The notes under the pieces are model-generated. The model saw only the letters and a list, made by a program, of their open reading frames with translations. It made no database searches and was not told the DNA's origin. From Anderseniella sp. (GTDB lineage: Bacteria > Pseudomonadota > Alphaproteobacteria > Rhizobiales > Aestuariivirgaceae), in contig JANQOK010000008.1 in NCBI GenBank assembly GCA_028289645.1, forward strand, positions 310,001 to 374,000: a stretch of DNA of 64,000 nucleotides, written 5' to 3'. A program made the translations under genes and the position numbers. The number at the start of each line of letters is the position of its first letter. Position 1 is the stretch's first letter. Below, piece by piece: positions 45,538-55,039 of this stretch.

Positions 45538-47598
45538 ATGAAACTGAACGGCTATGAAACCCTGATCTGCAACTGCGAGCGCACCATGTCGCTCGACGGC
45601 AAGAAGATTTGCAAGGCTGCCGGCGGCGGCGAAGAGCCTGACGTTTTCAACACGCTATGCCGGGCCGAGGTCAGCAGGTTTGCCGACACACTGTCCGAAA
45701 ACGCCAAGGTGCTGGTGGCCTGCACCCAGGAAGCCCCGCTGTTCGGCGAGCTTGCCGGAGAACAGGCGTTTGAAGGCGAGTTACGGTTCGTAAACATCCG
45801 CGAGCGCGCCGGCTGGACCTCGGACAAATCGGCCAATTCCGCCAAAATCGCTGCCCTTCTTGCAGACGCCGCCCATGCCAGCGAACCGGCCGGATCGATC
45901 AGTGTCACATCCAGCGGGCAGTGTCTGGTCTATGGCGCCGGCCAGCAGGCGCTTGATGCAGCCCGCAAACTCAACCAGCGCATCCCCACAACACTGTTGC
46001 TGAGCGATGCCGGCGATGTGGTGCCACCCGTCAGTGCCGATGTTGCCCTGTTCAAGGGCAAGATCGTCAAAGCGGCAGGACATCTCGGGGCCTTCGAAAT
46101 TGTGGTGGATGAATATGCGCCATTAATGCCGTCGGCCCGGCAGTCGGCAGAGTTTGTCATGGCGCGCGATGGTGCTTCATCGACCTGCGCCCTGATCCTC
46201 GACTTGTCAGACGGTCCTTCCCTATTTACCGGCGGGCACCTGCGCGAAGGCTACAAGAAAGTCGATGCAGGTGATCCGGCACGGGTGATGGAAGCGATGT
46301 TTGAGCTGGCGGACATGGCCGGCGAATTCGAAAAACCGCTGTATGTGCACTATGACTCGAGCATTTGCGCGCACTCGCGCAGTTTGAAAACCGGTTGCAC
46401 CCGCTGCCTTGACGTATGTCCTGCGGGCGCCATCACCTCGGCCGGTGACATGGTGGAGTTTGACCCGGTGATCTGCGGCGGGTGCGGTTCATGTACAGCC
46501 GTATGCCCGACCGGTGCGGCCGCCTATGCCATGCCGCAAAGGGCAGACCTGGTCGGTCGTATCGGCACACTGGTCTCGACTTACCTCAGCGCCGGCGGCA
46601 AGGCACCGGAAATACTGGTGCATGACAACGGATATGGCCTGGAACTGATCAGCATGAGTGCCCGCTTCGGCCGCGGCGTGCCGGCGCGCGTATTACCGCT
46701 GGGGGTTAACGAGATTACCCAGATCGGCCATGACGGGCTGCTCGCCATGATGGCAGCGGGAGTTTCGCGCATTCACTTGATTGCCAACCCTGCCAAGCAG
46801 GAAGAGCTGGCTGGCACTGAGGCGCAGATCGAATTAACCCGTGCCCTGGCACAGGGCCTGGGATATGAGTGTTCCATCAGCCTGATCTGCGAGGCAGACC
46901 CGGACGCGCTGGAAGCGAGCGTCTGGGCCGATAAGCCCGCACCCGCCCTGAAGGCCCATGCGATATCAGGCGTCGGCTCAAAACGGGATGTCACCCGCAC
47001 CATGCTGGGCCTGCTGCACGGCAATGCTCCGGCGCCACAGGACATCATTGCCCTGCCCGAGGCAGCGCCTTACGGACAGATCATCGTCAACACCGAAACC
47101 TGCACGTTGTGCCAGGCCTGTGTCGGGGCCTGTCCGGTCAACGCCATTGCCGACAGCCCGGACAAACCGCAACTGAGCTTCACCGAAGCAGCCTGTGTGC
47201 AGTGCGGCCTGTGCAGGACGACGTGTCCCGAAGGTGCGATCAGCTTGGAGCCGCGCTACAACTTTGCCGCCTCAGCCTTGTCACCGGTCATCCTGAACGA
47301 GGAAGAACCGTTCGCCTGCATTTCCTGCGGCAAGGAATTCGGCACCAAGAGCACGATCGAGAAAATCTCCGCGCAACTGGCCGGTCAGCATTCAATGTTT
47401 GCCGATTCAGAAGCATCGAAGCTGATCCAGATGTGCGACAACTGCCGCATCGAGCACCAGGCCAACTCCGGCAACGATCCGTTTGCCGCCGGTACCCGCC
47501 CGGCCATGCGCAGAACCGAAGACTATATCGAGGCGGAAAGAAAGACCGCTGCCGGCGGGGCGCTGAGCGCCGATGACTTCCTGATGGATGATGAATGA
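45538..47598 (+). CDS. Multi-cluster 4Fe-4S ferredoxin-type protein associated with formate dehydrogenase
   Basis: CTRCLDVCPAGAI, CGGCGSCTAVCPTGA, CTLCQACVGACPVNAI, CVQCGLCRTTCPEGAI. Confidence 0.9.
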   Translation: MKLNGYETLICNCERTMSLDGKKICKAAGGGEEPDVFNTLCRAEVSRFADTLSENAKVLVACTQEAPLFGELAGEQAFEGELRFVNIRERAGWTSDKSANSAKIAALLADAAHASEPAGSISVTSSGQCLVYGAGQQALDAARKLNQRIPTTLLLSDAGDVVPPVSADVALFKGKIVKAAGHLGAFEIVVDEYAPLMPSARQSAEFVMARDGASSTCALILDLSDGPSLFTGGHLREGYKKVDAGDPARVMEAMFELADMAGEFEKPLYVHYDSSICAHSRSLKTGCTRCLDVCPAGAITSAGDMVEFDPVICGGCGSCTAVCPTGAAAYAMPQRADLVGRIGTLVSTYLSAGGKAPEILVHDNGYGLELISMSARFGRGVPARVLPLGVNEITQIGHDGLLAMMAAGVSRIHLIANPAKQEELAGTEAQIELTRALAQGLGYECSISLICEADPDALEASVWADKPAPALKAHAISGVGSKRDVTRTMLGLLHGNAPAPQDIIALPEAAPYGQIIVNTETCTLCQACVGACPVNAIADSPDKPQLSFTEAACVQCGLCRTTCPEGAISLEPRYNFAASALSPVILNEEEPFACISCGKEFGTKSTIEKISAQLAGQHSMFADSEASKLIQMCDNCRIEHQANSGNDPFAAGTRPAMRRTEDYIEAERKTAAGGALSADDFLMDDE

Positions 47599-47616
47599 GG
47601 CCAGGCTGCCCAACCC

Positions 47617-48852
47617 GTGGAAACATTTGATCACATTGTCATCGGCGGCGGTGTCCTGGGCCTGTCCATCGCCTATCACCTGGTCCGAGACAGTCAGGAC
47701 AGCGTCCTCGTGCTCGAACGCAATGAGCTGGCCAGTGCGGCATCCAGCAAGGCGGCCGGCCTGATATTGCAGGCCACGGCAAAGCCGCTCAACACAGCGT
47801 TGGCCAAGTTGACTCTCGATACCATTGCGGCACTCGAGACCGAGCTGGATGAGACTATTGGTTTCCACGCAGTCGGGAGTCTTCGAATCGCATCCTCGCC
47901 CGTGCGTTCGACGGAATTGCAGGCCATGGAGCGCGACGCTGCGGAGCACGGCATTCCAAGTTACCGATTGAGCCCTGAAGACCTGTGCCGAAAAGCGCCA
48001 TGGCTGGATTCTTCGACGGCTTGTCACACCACGTTTTTCCCATCCGACGGTTATGTCGACCCGTATTCTTTCAGCACCGCTTACGGGCGAGCGGCACGCA
48101 AGCTTGGTGTGCAGATCCGGCCTCGTACGGCGGTGACCGGCCTGATCATCCACTCCGATCGTGTCGAGGGTGTTTGCACGGCCTCCGGAGACGTTTTCGG
48201 CGGCACTGTCATAGATGCAGCCGGGGCCTGGGCATCGCTGATTTCTGCGCACGCCGGGTATCTGCTCCAGATGACGCCGACCCGCAGCCACTACTGGATC
48301 ACCGCTACGGATCCGTCTTATGGTGGCGACTTTCCGATAACCCTGCTGCCCGATGCCCAGGCCTATATGCGCCCTGAGACGGGCGCCATGCTCATCGGCG
48401 TCCAGGAGGCAACTTCCGTCACTTTCGACGCGCGGGAACTGCCGGACGACATCAGCACCTTCTCTGCCACAGGCGGAGAGGAGCATTGGGAGGTAATCGC
48501 TGAGGCCATGCAGGACATTTCAGTGTATTTCCCGGCGGTCGCAAAGGCAAAATTTGCGCATTATGTCAGCGGCCTTTCCGGTTACACGCCGGACGGCCTC
48601 GTTCTTCTCGGCGCAGTTCCGGGACCTTCCGGCTTTTTCACCGCGGCCGGCTGCTGCGGAAACGGAATTGCGCTGTCCGCCGGCATCGGCTCGGCCATTT
48701 CGGCACTGGTGCGCGGTGAAGAACCCGGTTTCGATGTAGCCGCTTTTGCCCCGGACCGATTCGGCTCGGTAGACCCGTTCTCGGCGGAGTTCAGAGAACG
48801 CTGCGCCGCCGCGCGAGCCTCGAAGTCGCAGTCTGCTCACCAGAGCATGTAG
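47617..48852 (+). CDS. FAD-dependent amino-acid oxidase (DadA/sarcosine oxidase-like)
   Basis: HIVIGGGVLGLSIAYHLVRDSQDSVLVLERNELASAASSKAAGLI; DAO family. Confidence 0.9.
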   Translation: METFDHIVIGGGVLGLSIAYHLVRDSQDSVLVLERNELASAASSKAAGLILQATAKPLNTALAKLTLDTIAALETELDETIGFHAVGSLRIASSPVRSTELQAMERDAAEHGIPSYRLSPEDLCRKAPWLDSSTACHTTFFPSDGYVDPYSFSTAYGRAARKLGVQIRPRTAVTGLIIHSDRVEGVCTASGDVFGGTVIDAAGAWASLISAHAGYLLQMTPTRSHYWITATDPSYGGDFPITLLPDAQAYMRPETGAMLIGVQEATSVTFDARELPDDISTFSATGGEEHWEVIAEAMQDISVYFPAVAKAKFAHYVSGLSGYTPDGLVLLGAVPGPSGFFTAAGCCGNGIALSAGIGSAISALVRGEEPGFDVAAFAPDRFGSVDPFSAEFRERCAAARASKSQSAHQSM

Positions 48853-48880
48853 ACAACATTCAAATCGGAGAAATCGTACT

Positions 48881-49579
48881 GTGAAGAAGATCGGGATGAT
48901 CGGTGGTTTGAGTTGGGTTTCGACTGCAGAGTATTACAAGCGCGTCAATGAAATCGCGCAAGCTGAGGCCGGCGGCGTGACGTCGGCCCGCATTGTTCTG
49001 GAAAGCGTCAATCGACAGGAATACGTGGATGCTGTTATCCACAGGCAGGACGAAGCCGCCGCCTGTGCCCAGATCAGACGGTCGGCCGTGGCTTTGCACT
49101 CAGCCGGAGCTGATTTCATCGTCATCACCTGCAACGATGTGCATCGCTTTGTTCCCGACATTCAGGCTGAGCTTGAAATTCCGTTTCTGCACATCGCCCA
49201 GGTGACCGCCGAGGCCATCAAGGCCCAGGGTTTAAAGCGGGTTGCCATTCTGGGCGTTCGCAAAACGATGGAAGGTGATTTCTACACCGAAATCCTTGCA
49301 CGAAACGGCATCGAGGCAGTCATCCCGAACGAAGACGAGAAACGGTTCATTCACGACAGCATCTATCAGGAGCTGGTTGAGAACCGTTTCCTTGATGAAA
49401 CACGCGAGGCATACAAGCGGATCATTACTTCACTCGGTGACCGCGGCGCCGACAGTGTTGCGCTGGCCTGCACCGAGATCCCGCTTCTCCTGTCACCCGA
49501 GCAATCACCTCTTCCGGCATTCTCCACAACCGAACTTCACTGCCGTGCGGCGGTCGCAAAGGCTTTAGCCGCTGCCTGA
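48881..49579 (+). CDS. Aspartate/glutamate racemase family protein
   Basis: KKIGMIGGLSWVSTAEYYKRVNE; catalytic-type ITCNDVH and ALACTEIPLLL. Confidence 0.9.
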   Translation: MKKIGMIGGLSWVSTAEYYKRVNEIAQAEAGGVTSARIVLESVNRQEYVDAVIHRQDEAAACAQIRRSAVALHSAGADFIVITCNDVHRFVPDIQAELEIPFLHIAQVTAEAIKAQGLKRVAILGVRKTMEGDFYTEILARNGIEAVIPNEDEKRFIHDSIYQELVENRFLDETREAYKRIITSLGDRGADSVALACTEIPLLLSPEQSPLPAFSTTELHCRAAVAKALAAA

Positions 49580-49601
49580 GAGACCGGTCCGCCTGCTTGC
49601 T

Positions 49602-50636
49602 TCACACAAGCGTCTGGAAGATGACACCTGAGATGATAGCACCTGAAACCCCGAGGCCGAGGTAGGCGGCGAATACCTTCTTCTTGACGAGCGACCAGAC
49701 CGCGGCCATGGCCGGAACCGAGCTGACCGCGCCGGCGACCATGAACGACATGGCCGCGCCTGCACTCATACCCTGCTCCATCAGTCCGGACAGCAATGGC
49801 GGCGCAATATAGGAATTCAGATAGGCCGGCATGCCAACCACGGCAGCGATGGCGATCGGCACCACTCCATCGCCACCGACCAGGCCGGCGATCAGGGAGG
49901 CCGGGATGTAGGTGACCAGCAAAGCCTCCAGCACATAAGCGAGAGCCAACCATTTGATCAGGAACAGTGCGTTGTTGAGAAATTCGGTTGTGAAAACCTG
50001 CCGGCGCCCAGCTTCGCGCCAGAACTGCCATACCGGCCTGCCATCGAACGGGTTCGGGCCACAGCCACAGCCGGTGGCTATCTGTTCGCGCAGCGGGGCG
50101 CCGAACCAACCGCCCTTCAGCAGCAGTTTTATGGCAAACCCGCCGAACAATCCCAGGCCTATGGCTGACACCGCCTTGCCGATGGCGAACGGCCAACCCA
50201 GCGCGGCGGCGGTGATCAGCAGTGTTGGCGGATCAATCAGCGGAGAAGACAGCCAGAACGCCATGACCGCCGACAGCGGCGCGCCCAGTGCAAGCAGGCC
50301 GGCGATAAACGGTATAACCTCGCACGAGCAGAACGGTGCCAGTCCACCAAACAGGGCAGCCAGTATGATCATGCGGTTTTCCCGCCCCTTGAACGCATTG
50401 GCGATGACGGCTTCCGCACCAGCTGCCTTCAGTGCGGCAATCAGGAATACCGCAAACGCGATGTACGGCAGGGTTCCCACGAATGCCTTTGCCGCAAAGC
50501 TGACAACCGGGATCAGGTTGGGAAAATCCAGCAGAGCAACCACGACGGGCGCGAGGATGGTTATGGTCCATGGCGTGGCCAGACGGGACTTTATCTCATC
50601 TGCCAGCGGCAGTTGCTCACGGGATACATCACTCAT
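49602..50636 (-). CDS. Permease (DUF318/SO_0444-type putative metal efflux transporter)
   Basis: Multi-TM; GGLAPFCSCEVIPFIAGLLALGAPLSAVMAFWLSSPLIDPPTLL and GMPAYLNSYIAPPLLSGLMEQGMSAGAAMSFMVAG; ATG 50636 preferred. Confidence 0.85.
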   Translation of the reverse strand: MSDVSREQLPLADEIKSRLATPWTITILAPVVVALLDFPNLIPVVSFAAKAFVGTLPYIAFAVFLIAALKAAGAEAVIANAFKGRENRMIILAALFGGLAPFCSCEVIPFIAGLLALGAPLSAVMAFWLSSPLIDPPTLLITAAALGWPFAIGKAVSAIGLGLFGGFAIKLLLKGGWFGAPLREQIATGCGCGPNPFDGRPVWQFWREAGRRQVFTTEFLNNALFLIKWLALAYVLEALLVTYIPASLIAGLVGGDGVVPIAIAAVVGMPAYLNSYIAPPLLSGLMEQGMSAGAAMSFMVAGAVSSVPAMAAVWSLVKKKVFAAYLGLGVSGAIISGVIFQTLV

Positions 50637-50932
50637 GATCCGGCCTCCTCGTCCTTGCAGCATTCTTCCAGAATGAAGGCCGCCAGCGCCTGCAGGTGCC
50701 GGTAATTCGCCTGGTTGACAATGGTGCGCCCCTGCCGGTTCTGCATGATCAGATCTGCCGATGTCAGAAACTTCAGGTGATGGGCGAGGGTTGAGCCGGG
50801 AATGCCAGTGCGCTGCTGGATGTCGCCAACCAGCAAGCCCTTGTCCCCTGCCCTGACCAGAGTTTGCAGAACTTCCAACCGGGATTCCGACCCCATGGCG
50901 GAAAATCCTTGTGCGGCGGTGACTAGTTCCAT
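50633..50932 (-). CDS. ArsR/SmtB family transcriptional regulator
   Basis: SRLEVLQTLVRAGDKGLLVGDIQQRTGIPGSTLAHHLKFLTSADLIMQNRQGRTIVNQANY; 4-nt overlap with the permease gene. Confidence 0.95.
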   Translation of the reverse strand: MELVTAAQGFSAMGSESRLEVLQTLVRAGDKGLLVGDIQQRTGIPGSTLAHHLKFLTSADLIMQNRQGRTIVNQANYRHLQALAAFILEECCKDEEAGS

Positions 50933-51127
50933 GTCCTAACACTCCATATTTCTATATAACTAGAATTATAGAAATAAATACCAACTGTCAAGCAGATGCT
51001 GTCGTCACCCATGGACCTCGATACGGCGGTGATTGTCAGGAGAGATGTGCTGATCCCGTAAATCGGGTCGCCCCGGAATTCGAACGTTCCTATCAGAGCC
51101 GCATTCGAAATCCATGGAGAGCAGATC

Positions 51128-51880
51128 ATGCAACTCAACGACAAGACCATCATCGTAACCGGCGCCAGCAGCGGTATTGGCGAAACCGCCGCCGTACTGT
51201 TTGCATCCGAAGGCGCCAACCTGGTTCTCGGTGCCCGCCGCGAGGCTTTGCTCGGCCAGTTGGCAACAAAGATCAATGACAGCGGCGGCAGCGCCGTGTT
51301 TCTGGCTGGAGATGTCCGCGAGGAATCGTTTGCAGCCGACCTGGTCGAATTGGCGACAGCAGAATTCAGCGGCCTTGACGGCGCTTTCAACAATGTCGGC
51401 ATGGTGGGAGAGACTGTGGCCGTTCCCGATATGGAAACCGCCAACTGGAACGATGTTATCGCCACCAACCTGACCAGTGCGTTCTTTGCGGCGAAACACC
51501 AGATACCGGCCCTGAAACGAAGCGGGCGCGGATCCATCGTGTTCACGTCGTCCTTTGTCGGATACGCCAATGCCGGCATGCCCGGAATGGGGGCTTATGC
51601 GGCATCGAAGGCGGGCCTGATCGGACTGGCAAAATCCCTGTCGGCCGAACATGGCGCCGACGGCATTCGGGTCAACACGCTGCTGCCAGGCGGCACCAGA
51701 ACCGCCATGGCCGGCGACGATCGCGAAATCCACGATTATATCGCTGGGCTACACCCGCTCGGGCGAATGGCAGACCCAACAGAAATTGCCGAAGCAGCGT
51801 TGTTCCTGCTGTCCAACCGGGCCTCATTCGTGACCGGCAGCGCCATGACGGTAGATGGCGGAATTTCAATCAGGCTCTAG
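51128..51880 (+). CDS. SDR family oxidoreductase
   Basis: KTIIVTGASSGIGETAAVLFASEGANLVLGAR...YAASKAGLIGLAKSLSAEHGADGIRVNTLLPGG. Confidence 0.95.
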   Translation: MQLNDKTIIVTGASSGIGETAAVLFASEGANLVLGARREALLGQLATKINDSGGSAVFLAGDVREESFAADLVELATAEFSGLDGAFNNVGMVGETVAVPDMETANWNDVIATNLTSAFFAAKHQIPALKRSGRGSIVFTSSFVGYANAGMPGMGAYAASKAGLIGLAKSLSAEHGADGIRVNTLLPGGTRTAMAGDDREIHDYIAGLHPLGRMADPTEIAEAALFLLSNRASFVTGSAMTVDGGISIRL

Positions 51881-52203
51881 TTTTCCGGCGGAAACATGCC
51901 GGCGCAGGTCTGCAAGGCGTTGGCCAGGAAATCGTCGTGCTTGGCCTGGTCGATCACGCCCTTGCTTAGCATGTCGGCAATGTCGGCGCTGCGCTTGGTG
52001 CGGCATTCTTCGAATTTCGGATTGACCGCCGGGGCATTGGCCGTGCCGGCGCTAATCACGCCGGCAGCGGCGACCGGACGTCCCGCCGTATCGGTGTTGT
52101 TCTGCTTGTGCCACGTCAGCGCCAGGCCGGACAGGGCCAGTACACAGATCAGGCCCGCTAGGAACCTGGCACCGTTCCTGTCCAGAAAGTGACGACTATC
52201 CAT
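51877..52203 (-). CDS. Hypothetical single-TM protein (108 aa)
   Basis: TM segment FLAGLICVLALSGLALTW; C-terminal ECRTKRSADIADMLSKGVIDQAKHDDFLANALQTCAGMF. Confidence 0.7.
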   Translation of the reverse strand: MDSRHFLDRNGARFLAGLICVLALSGLALTWHKQNNTDTAGRPVAAAGVISAGTANAPAVNPKFEECRTKRSADIADMLSKGVIDQAKHDDFLANALQTCAGMFPPEN

Positions 52204-52290
52204 TGTGCAATTCCTCCCCGCGTCTGCCCCGTTTGTTTGGCCCGTGAAAATCTGTCCCTGCTTTGGCGAGGCTCCAATTACTGTATTGTC

Positions 52291-53310
52291 TCAACTGCCG
52301 CGCTGCAATGGCAGGTTGATCAGCAGGTTCTGCGGCTTCATGTTCAATTTGCCGGCCGGTGACTTCGCCAGGCCAAGCCAGACCGGCTTGCCGCGGGCAC
52401 GCTCAATGACCGACTGTTGGTCGAGAATGTCCATGCGGAACAGGCCGATAATGCTGACCTGTTCCTCAAGCGACAGCTCGGCACCTTCGTAAAGTTTGTT
52501 CATCAGCTGAGTTGCCTGGGCGTCCATTCCGATGTGCCAGGTCCACTTGTCATCATCTATGCGCTGCACCGGCTGAACCCGGACGCTGACGCCGGTGAAG
52601 TGGTTGATCCAGTGTTCGATAACCCGGGCAAACGCGTCGTTGGCCGGCTGGGTGAAGCGAAAGTCGATCACCGTGTCGAATCGTTCAGCGCGGGTCCAGT
52701 ACATCTGCTTGTTGTCTTCGTCGAGCACATCCAGCTCGACTTCCTTAAGCGGTGTCGCCGCTTCCATGACAAGCTGGCCGAGGCCGCCCATGCCGCCGGT
52801 TTCGGCGAACATGTCGACAACTTCCTCATCAGCCAGCATCAGCTGACCGTCATCCGCAGACACATTCTGCGAACGGAAAAACAGCTCGGCCGCCCGCCAG
52901 CGCATCGGATCAGTCTGCCCATGCAGGATGCTGGCCAGAATGGCGTGCACGATCTGCTCGACGAACAACGGCGGCACATTGCCCGCTTCGCCGCGCACAA
53001 TTGCAAGGTACGCCTTTTCCAGTGTCTTCGACGCTACCAGAAGGTCGCGAAAGGCCAGGAACACCTTATAGTTCTGGCCGGCGTCGGCATCTTCGAATTC
53101 GGCCAGATTCTGCTGTGTCAGTTCAAGGTAAGGATTGTCGACCAGACGGGCATGTGCAACACGCTCCGCCTCGCAACTCTCCTCGATAGGGGCCAGTTCG
53201 GGGCGGGCAAAGTACGCCCTGAGATAGTCTGCCGTCACTTCCAACCCGCCGCGGCCCGGCAAACGGTTGAGCAGATAGGCCCCGGATGAATGCCATGCAC
53301 GTTCATTCAT
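52291..53310 (-). CDS. Conserved uncharacterised protein (DUF6352-like), formate dehydrogenase-linked
   Basis: Full-length 339-aa ORF overlapping the next gene by 8 nt (same transcription unit); family recalled from context, not searched. Confidence 0.75.
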   Translation of the reverse strand: MNERAWHSSGAYLLNRLPGRGGLEVTADYLRAYFARPELAPIEESCEAERVAHARLVDNPYLELTQQNLAEFEDADAGQNYKVFLAFRDLLVASKTLEKAYLAIVRGEAGNVPPLFVEQIVHAILASILHGQTDPMRWRAAELFFRSQNVSADDGQLMLADEEVVDMFAETGGMGGLGQLVMEAATPLKEVELDVLDEDNKQMYWTRAERFDTVIDFRFTQPANDAFARVIEHWINHFTGVSVRVQPVQRIDDDKWTWHIGMDAQATQLMNKLYEGAELSLEEQVSIIGLFRMDILDQQSVIERARGKPVWLGLAKSPAGKLNMKPQNLLINLPLQRGS

Positions 53311-53788
53311 CGGCTACATCCCAGATGCGGGTGTGCGGGCGCTCCTGCCCGGGTGGTGTGATTTCACGGTACTCCTCATGGATCGCCCCGTCTTCGGTAA
53401 GCGTGCGATGCACGGTGAGCAAGGTATTGAGCGGTTTGCCGACGGCGAGCTCGCATGAAAAATCCAGCTCTTCACGCGCAGCATGGCGCGCCGTGTCCAG
53501 ATCCGGCGCCTCGTAATCATCCACGAACAGCCGGGCCAGCGCATCGACCGCATCCTTCACTTCATCTTCACCAGCTTCGCCGACGGATACGAACGTCGCC
53601 CGACCCAGGCTGGGCAGCGCCAGGAACCCGTTGGCAAAGGCCTGCCGGGTCTTGCCCCTGATGTCTTCCATGCTGATACCGGTAAAGGCAAATGCACCTG
53701 ACAGGGCAATCTCGTCAGGCCCTGCCGGTGTGACGAACACATTGTCATCTGAACTGTCGAATCTGATGGTGCGCAAGATCTTGGTCAT
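53303..53788 (-). CDS. Conserved uncharacterised protein (DUF6505-like)
   Basis: 161-aa ORF coupled by 4-8 nt overlaps to both neighbours. Confidence 0.75.
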   Translation of the reverse strand: MTKILRTIRFDSSDDNVFVTPAGPDEIALSGAFAFTGISMEDIRGKTRQAFANGFLALPSLGRATFVSVGEAGEDEVKDAVDALARLFVDDYEAPDLDTARHAAREELDFSCELAVGKPLNTLLTVHRTLTEDGAIHEEYREITPPGQERPHTRIWDVADE

Positions 53789-54528
53789 GGCGCCCGATGC
53801 TCCACGACGGTTTCAACAAGCGCCAGCGCCTGCACCGGCCTGCCGGCGGGCGTGAACAGCAGGTTGCCCTCTTCGTCCATGCCGGTCACCCGGCCGCTCA
53901 CCGTGGCACCTGCATGGGAGACCGTCACGTCCTCGTTCGATCCCGTCGCCCGGCCGAGCCAGTTTTCGTGGACGCTCTTGAAACCTTCGTTCATCCAGCC
54001 GTCGATCCAGGTCAGGAAGTGCCGTGAAACGGACTCAAGCAGCATGGTACGGGTCACTTCGCCGGCACCTTCTTCATGCAAGGTGGTGCGGTCCGGCACT
54101 TCACCGGGATTGTCAACGGACAGGTCGAGCGTAATGGCCACGTCGAGGCCAAGCACCATCCATGCCGGCACCTGGTCGGCGCCCAGGTCCGCCGGCACGT
54201 CCAGCGTGATTCCGCCGGCCGAGGCTCCGTTGACAAGAATGTCGCCCGGCCAGCGATAATGAACACCGATCTCCGGCGGCGAGATGGCGCCGAATGCATC
54301 GCCGAATGCCACCGCCATAACATGACGCACCTGTGCTGCACGCGACAGCGGCACATCCGGTTCCAGCACGATGGCCATGTTGAGGCGGTCTTCCGACTGC
54401 GACCAGTACAGGTCACCGGCGCCTGCCTGGCCCGCGATAACGGCGGCCACGGCAACGCTTGCCGTGTCCGTGCCCGGTGCAACGGCGACGCCGCTCAGCA
54501 ATGGCGGAAAGGCCGGCTCTTCGTTCAT
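53785..54528 (-). CDS. Biotin/lipoate-protein ligase-like protein (degenerate)
   Basis: BPL-like segment IGVHYRWPGDILVNGASAGGITLDVP and a C-terminal domain HAGATVSGRVTGMDEEGNLLFTPAGRPVQAL. Confidence 0.75.
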   Translation of the reverse strand: MNEEPAFPPLLSGVAVAPGTDTASVAVAAVIAGQAGAGDLYWSQSEDRLNMAIVLEPDVPLSRAAQVRHVMAVAFGDAFGAISPPEIGVHYRWPGDILVNGASAGGITLDVPADLGADQVPAWMVLGLDVAITLDLSVDNPGEVPDRTTLHEEGAGEVTRTMLLESVSRHFLTWIDGWMNEGFKSVHENWLGRATGSNEDVTVSHAGATVSGRVTGMDEEGNLLFTPAGRPVQALALVETVVEHRAP

Positions 54529-54533
54529 GACAG

Positions 54534-54725
54534 TCAGCCGAGATCAATCTCGCCGGTCACCGTATGGTCCAGCCCGATGTCGGCGCAGTCAATTGTCGCC
54601 GTTACCTTGACGCTGCCGGACGACTTGCCGGATGCGCGAATCGCCTCTTCGATTTTCTGTTGCGATGTCACGCCGACCTGCTTGAGGAACTTGCGCATCG
54701 ACATGTTGAACTTGTCGTCATCCAT
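54534..54725 (-). CDS. Small conserved protein (63 aa; DUF6494-like)
   Basis: MDDDKFNMSMRKFLKQVGVTSQQKIEEAIRASGKSSGSVKVTATIDCADIGLDHTVTGEIDLG; ATG 54725 inside the longer track ORF. Confidence 0.75.
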   Translation of the reverse strand: MDDDKFNMSMRKFLKQVGVTSQQKIEEAIRASGKSSGSVKVTATIDCADIGLDHTVTGEIDLG

Positions 54726-54816
54726 TTTCGGTACTTCCCTGTTGTTGAGGCTGGGTCCGGTAGGAACGCTGGCCTGGGCATGATCGCCGGTTGCAATGAC
54801 CAGCAACTATTGCGGT

Positions 54817-54939
54817 CTATTGGCGTACATTGTCAGTGGCGTACACATTGCTTGCCGAAAGCTCCAGCGAGGCAAGCCCGAAGTGTGCCCCAACGCCGAT
54901 AGCAGCCATGGCTGCACATGCCAGTACAAATGCTTTCAT
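54817..54939 (-). CDS. Very small exported/membrane protein (40 aa)
   Basis: MKAFVLACAAMAAIGVGAHFGLASLELSASNVYATDNVRQ; ATG 54939 with a purine-rich upstream sequence; lies between cluster genes. Confidence 0.55.
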   Translation of the reverse strand: MKAFVLACAAMAAIGVGAHFGLASLELSASNVYATDNVRQ

Positions 54940-55039
54940 TGTAATGCCCTTCCTGTTTCCCCTGTCGCCCCGGCGGACCGCGGCTTGCGCCATCTTCCCA
55001 TTGATATAGGTATGGCATGCACCCGTGTGCAAACTGTTT

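Noticed and set aside
47407-48486. 359-aa minus-strand ORF
   Set aside because: Antisense to the ferredoxin and FAD oxidoreductase genes; low-information translation.
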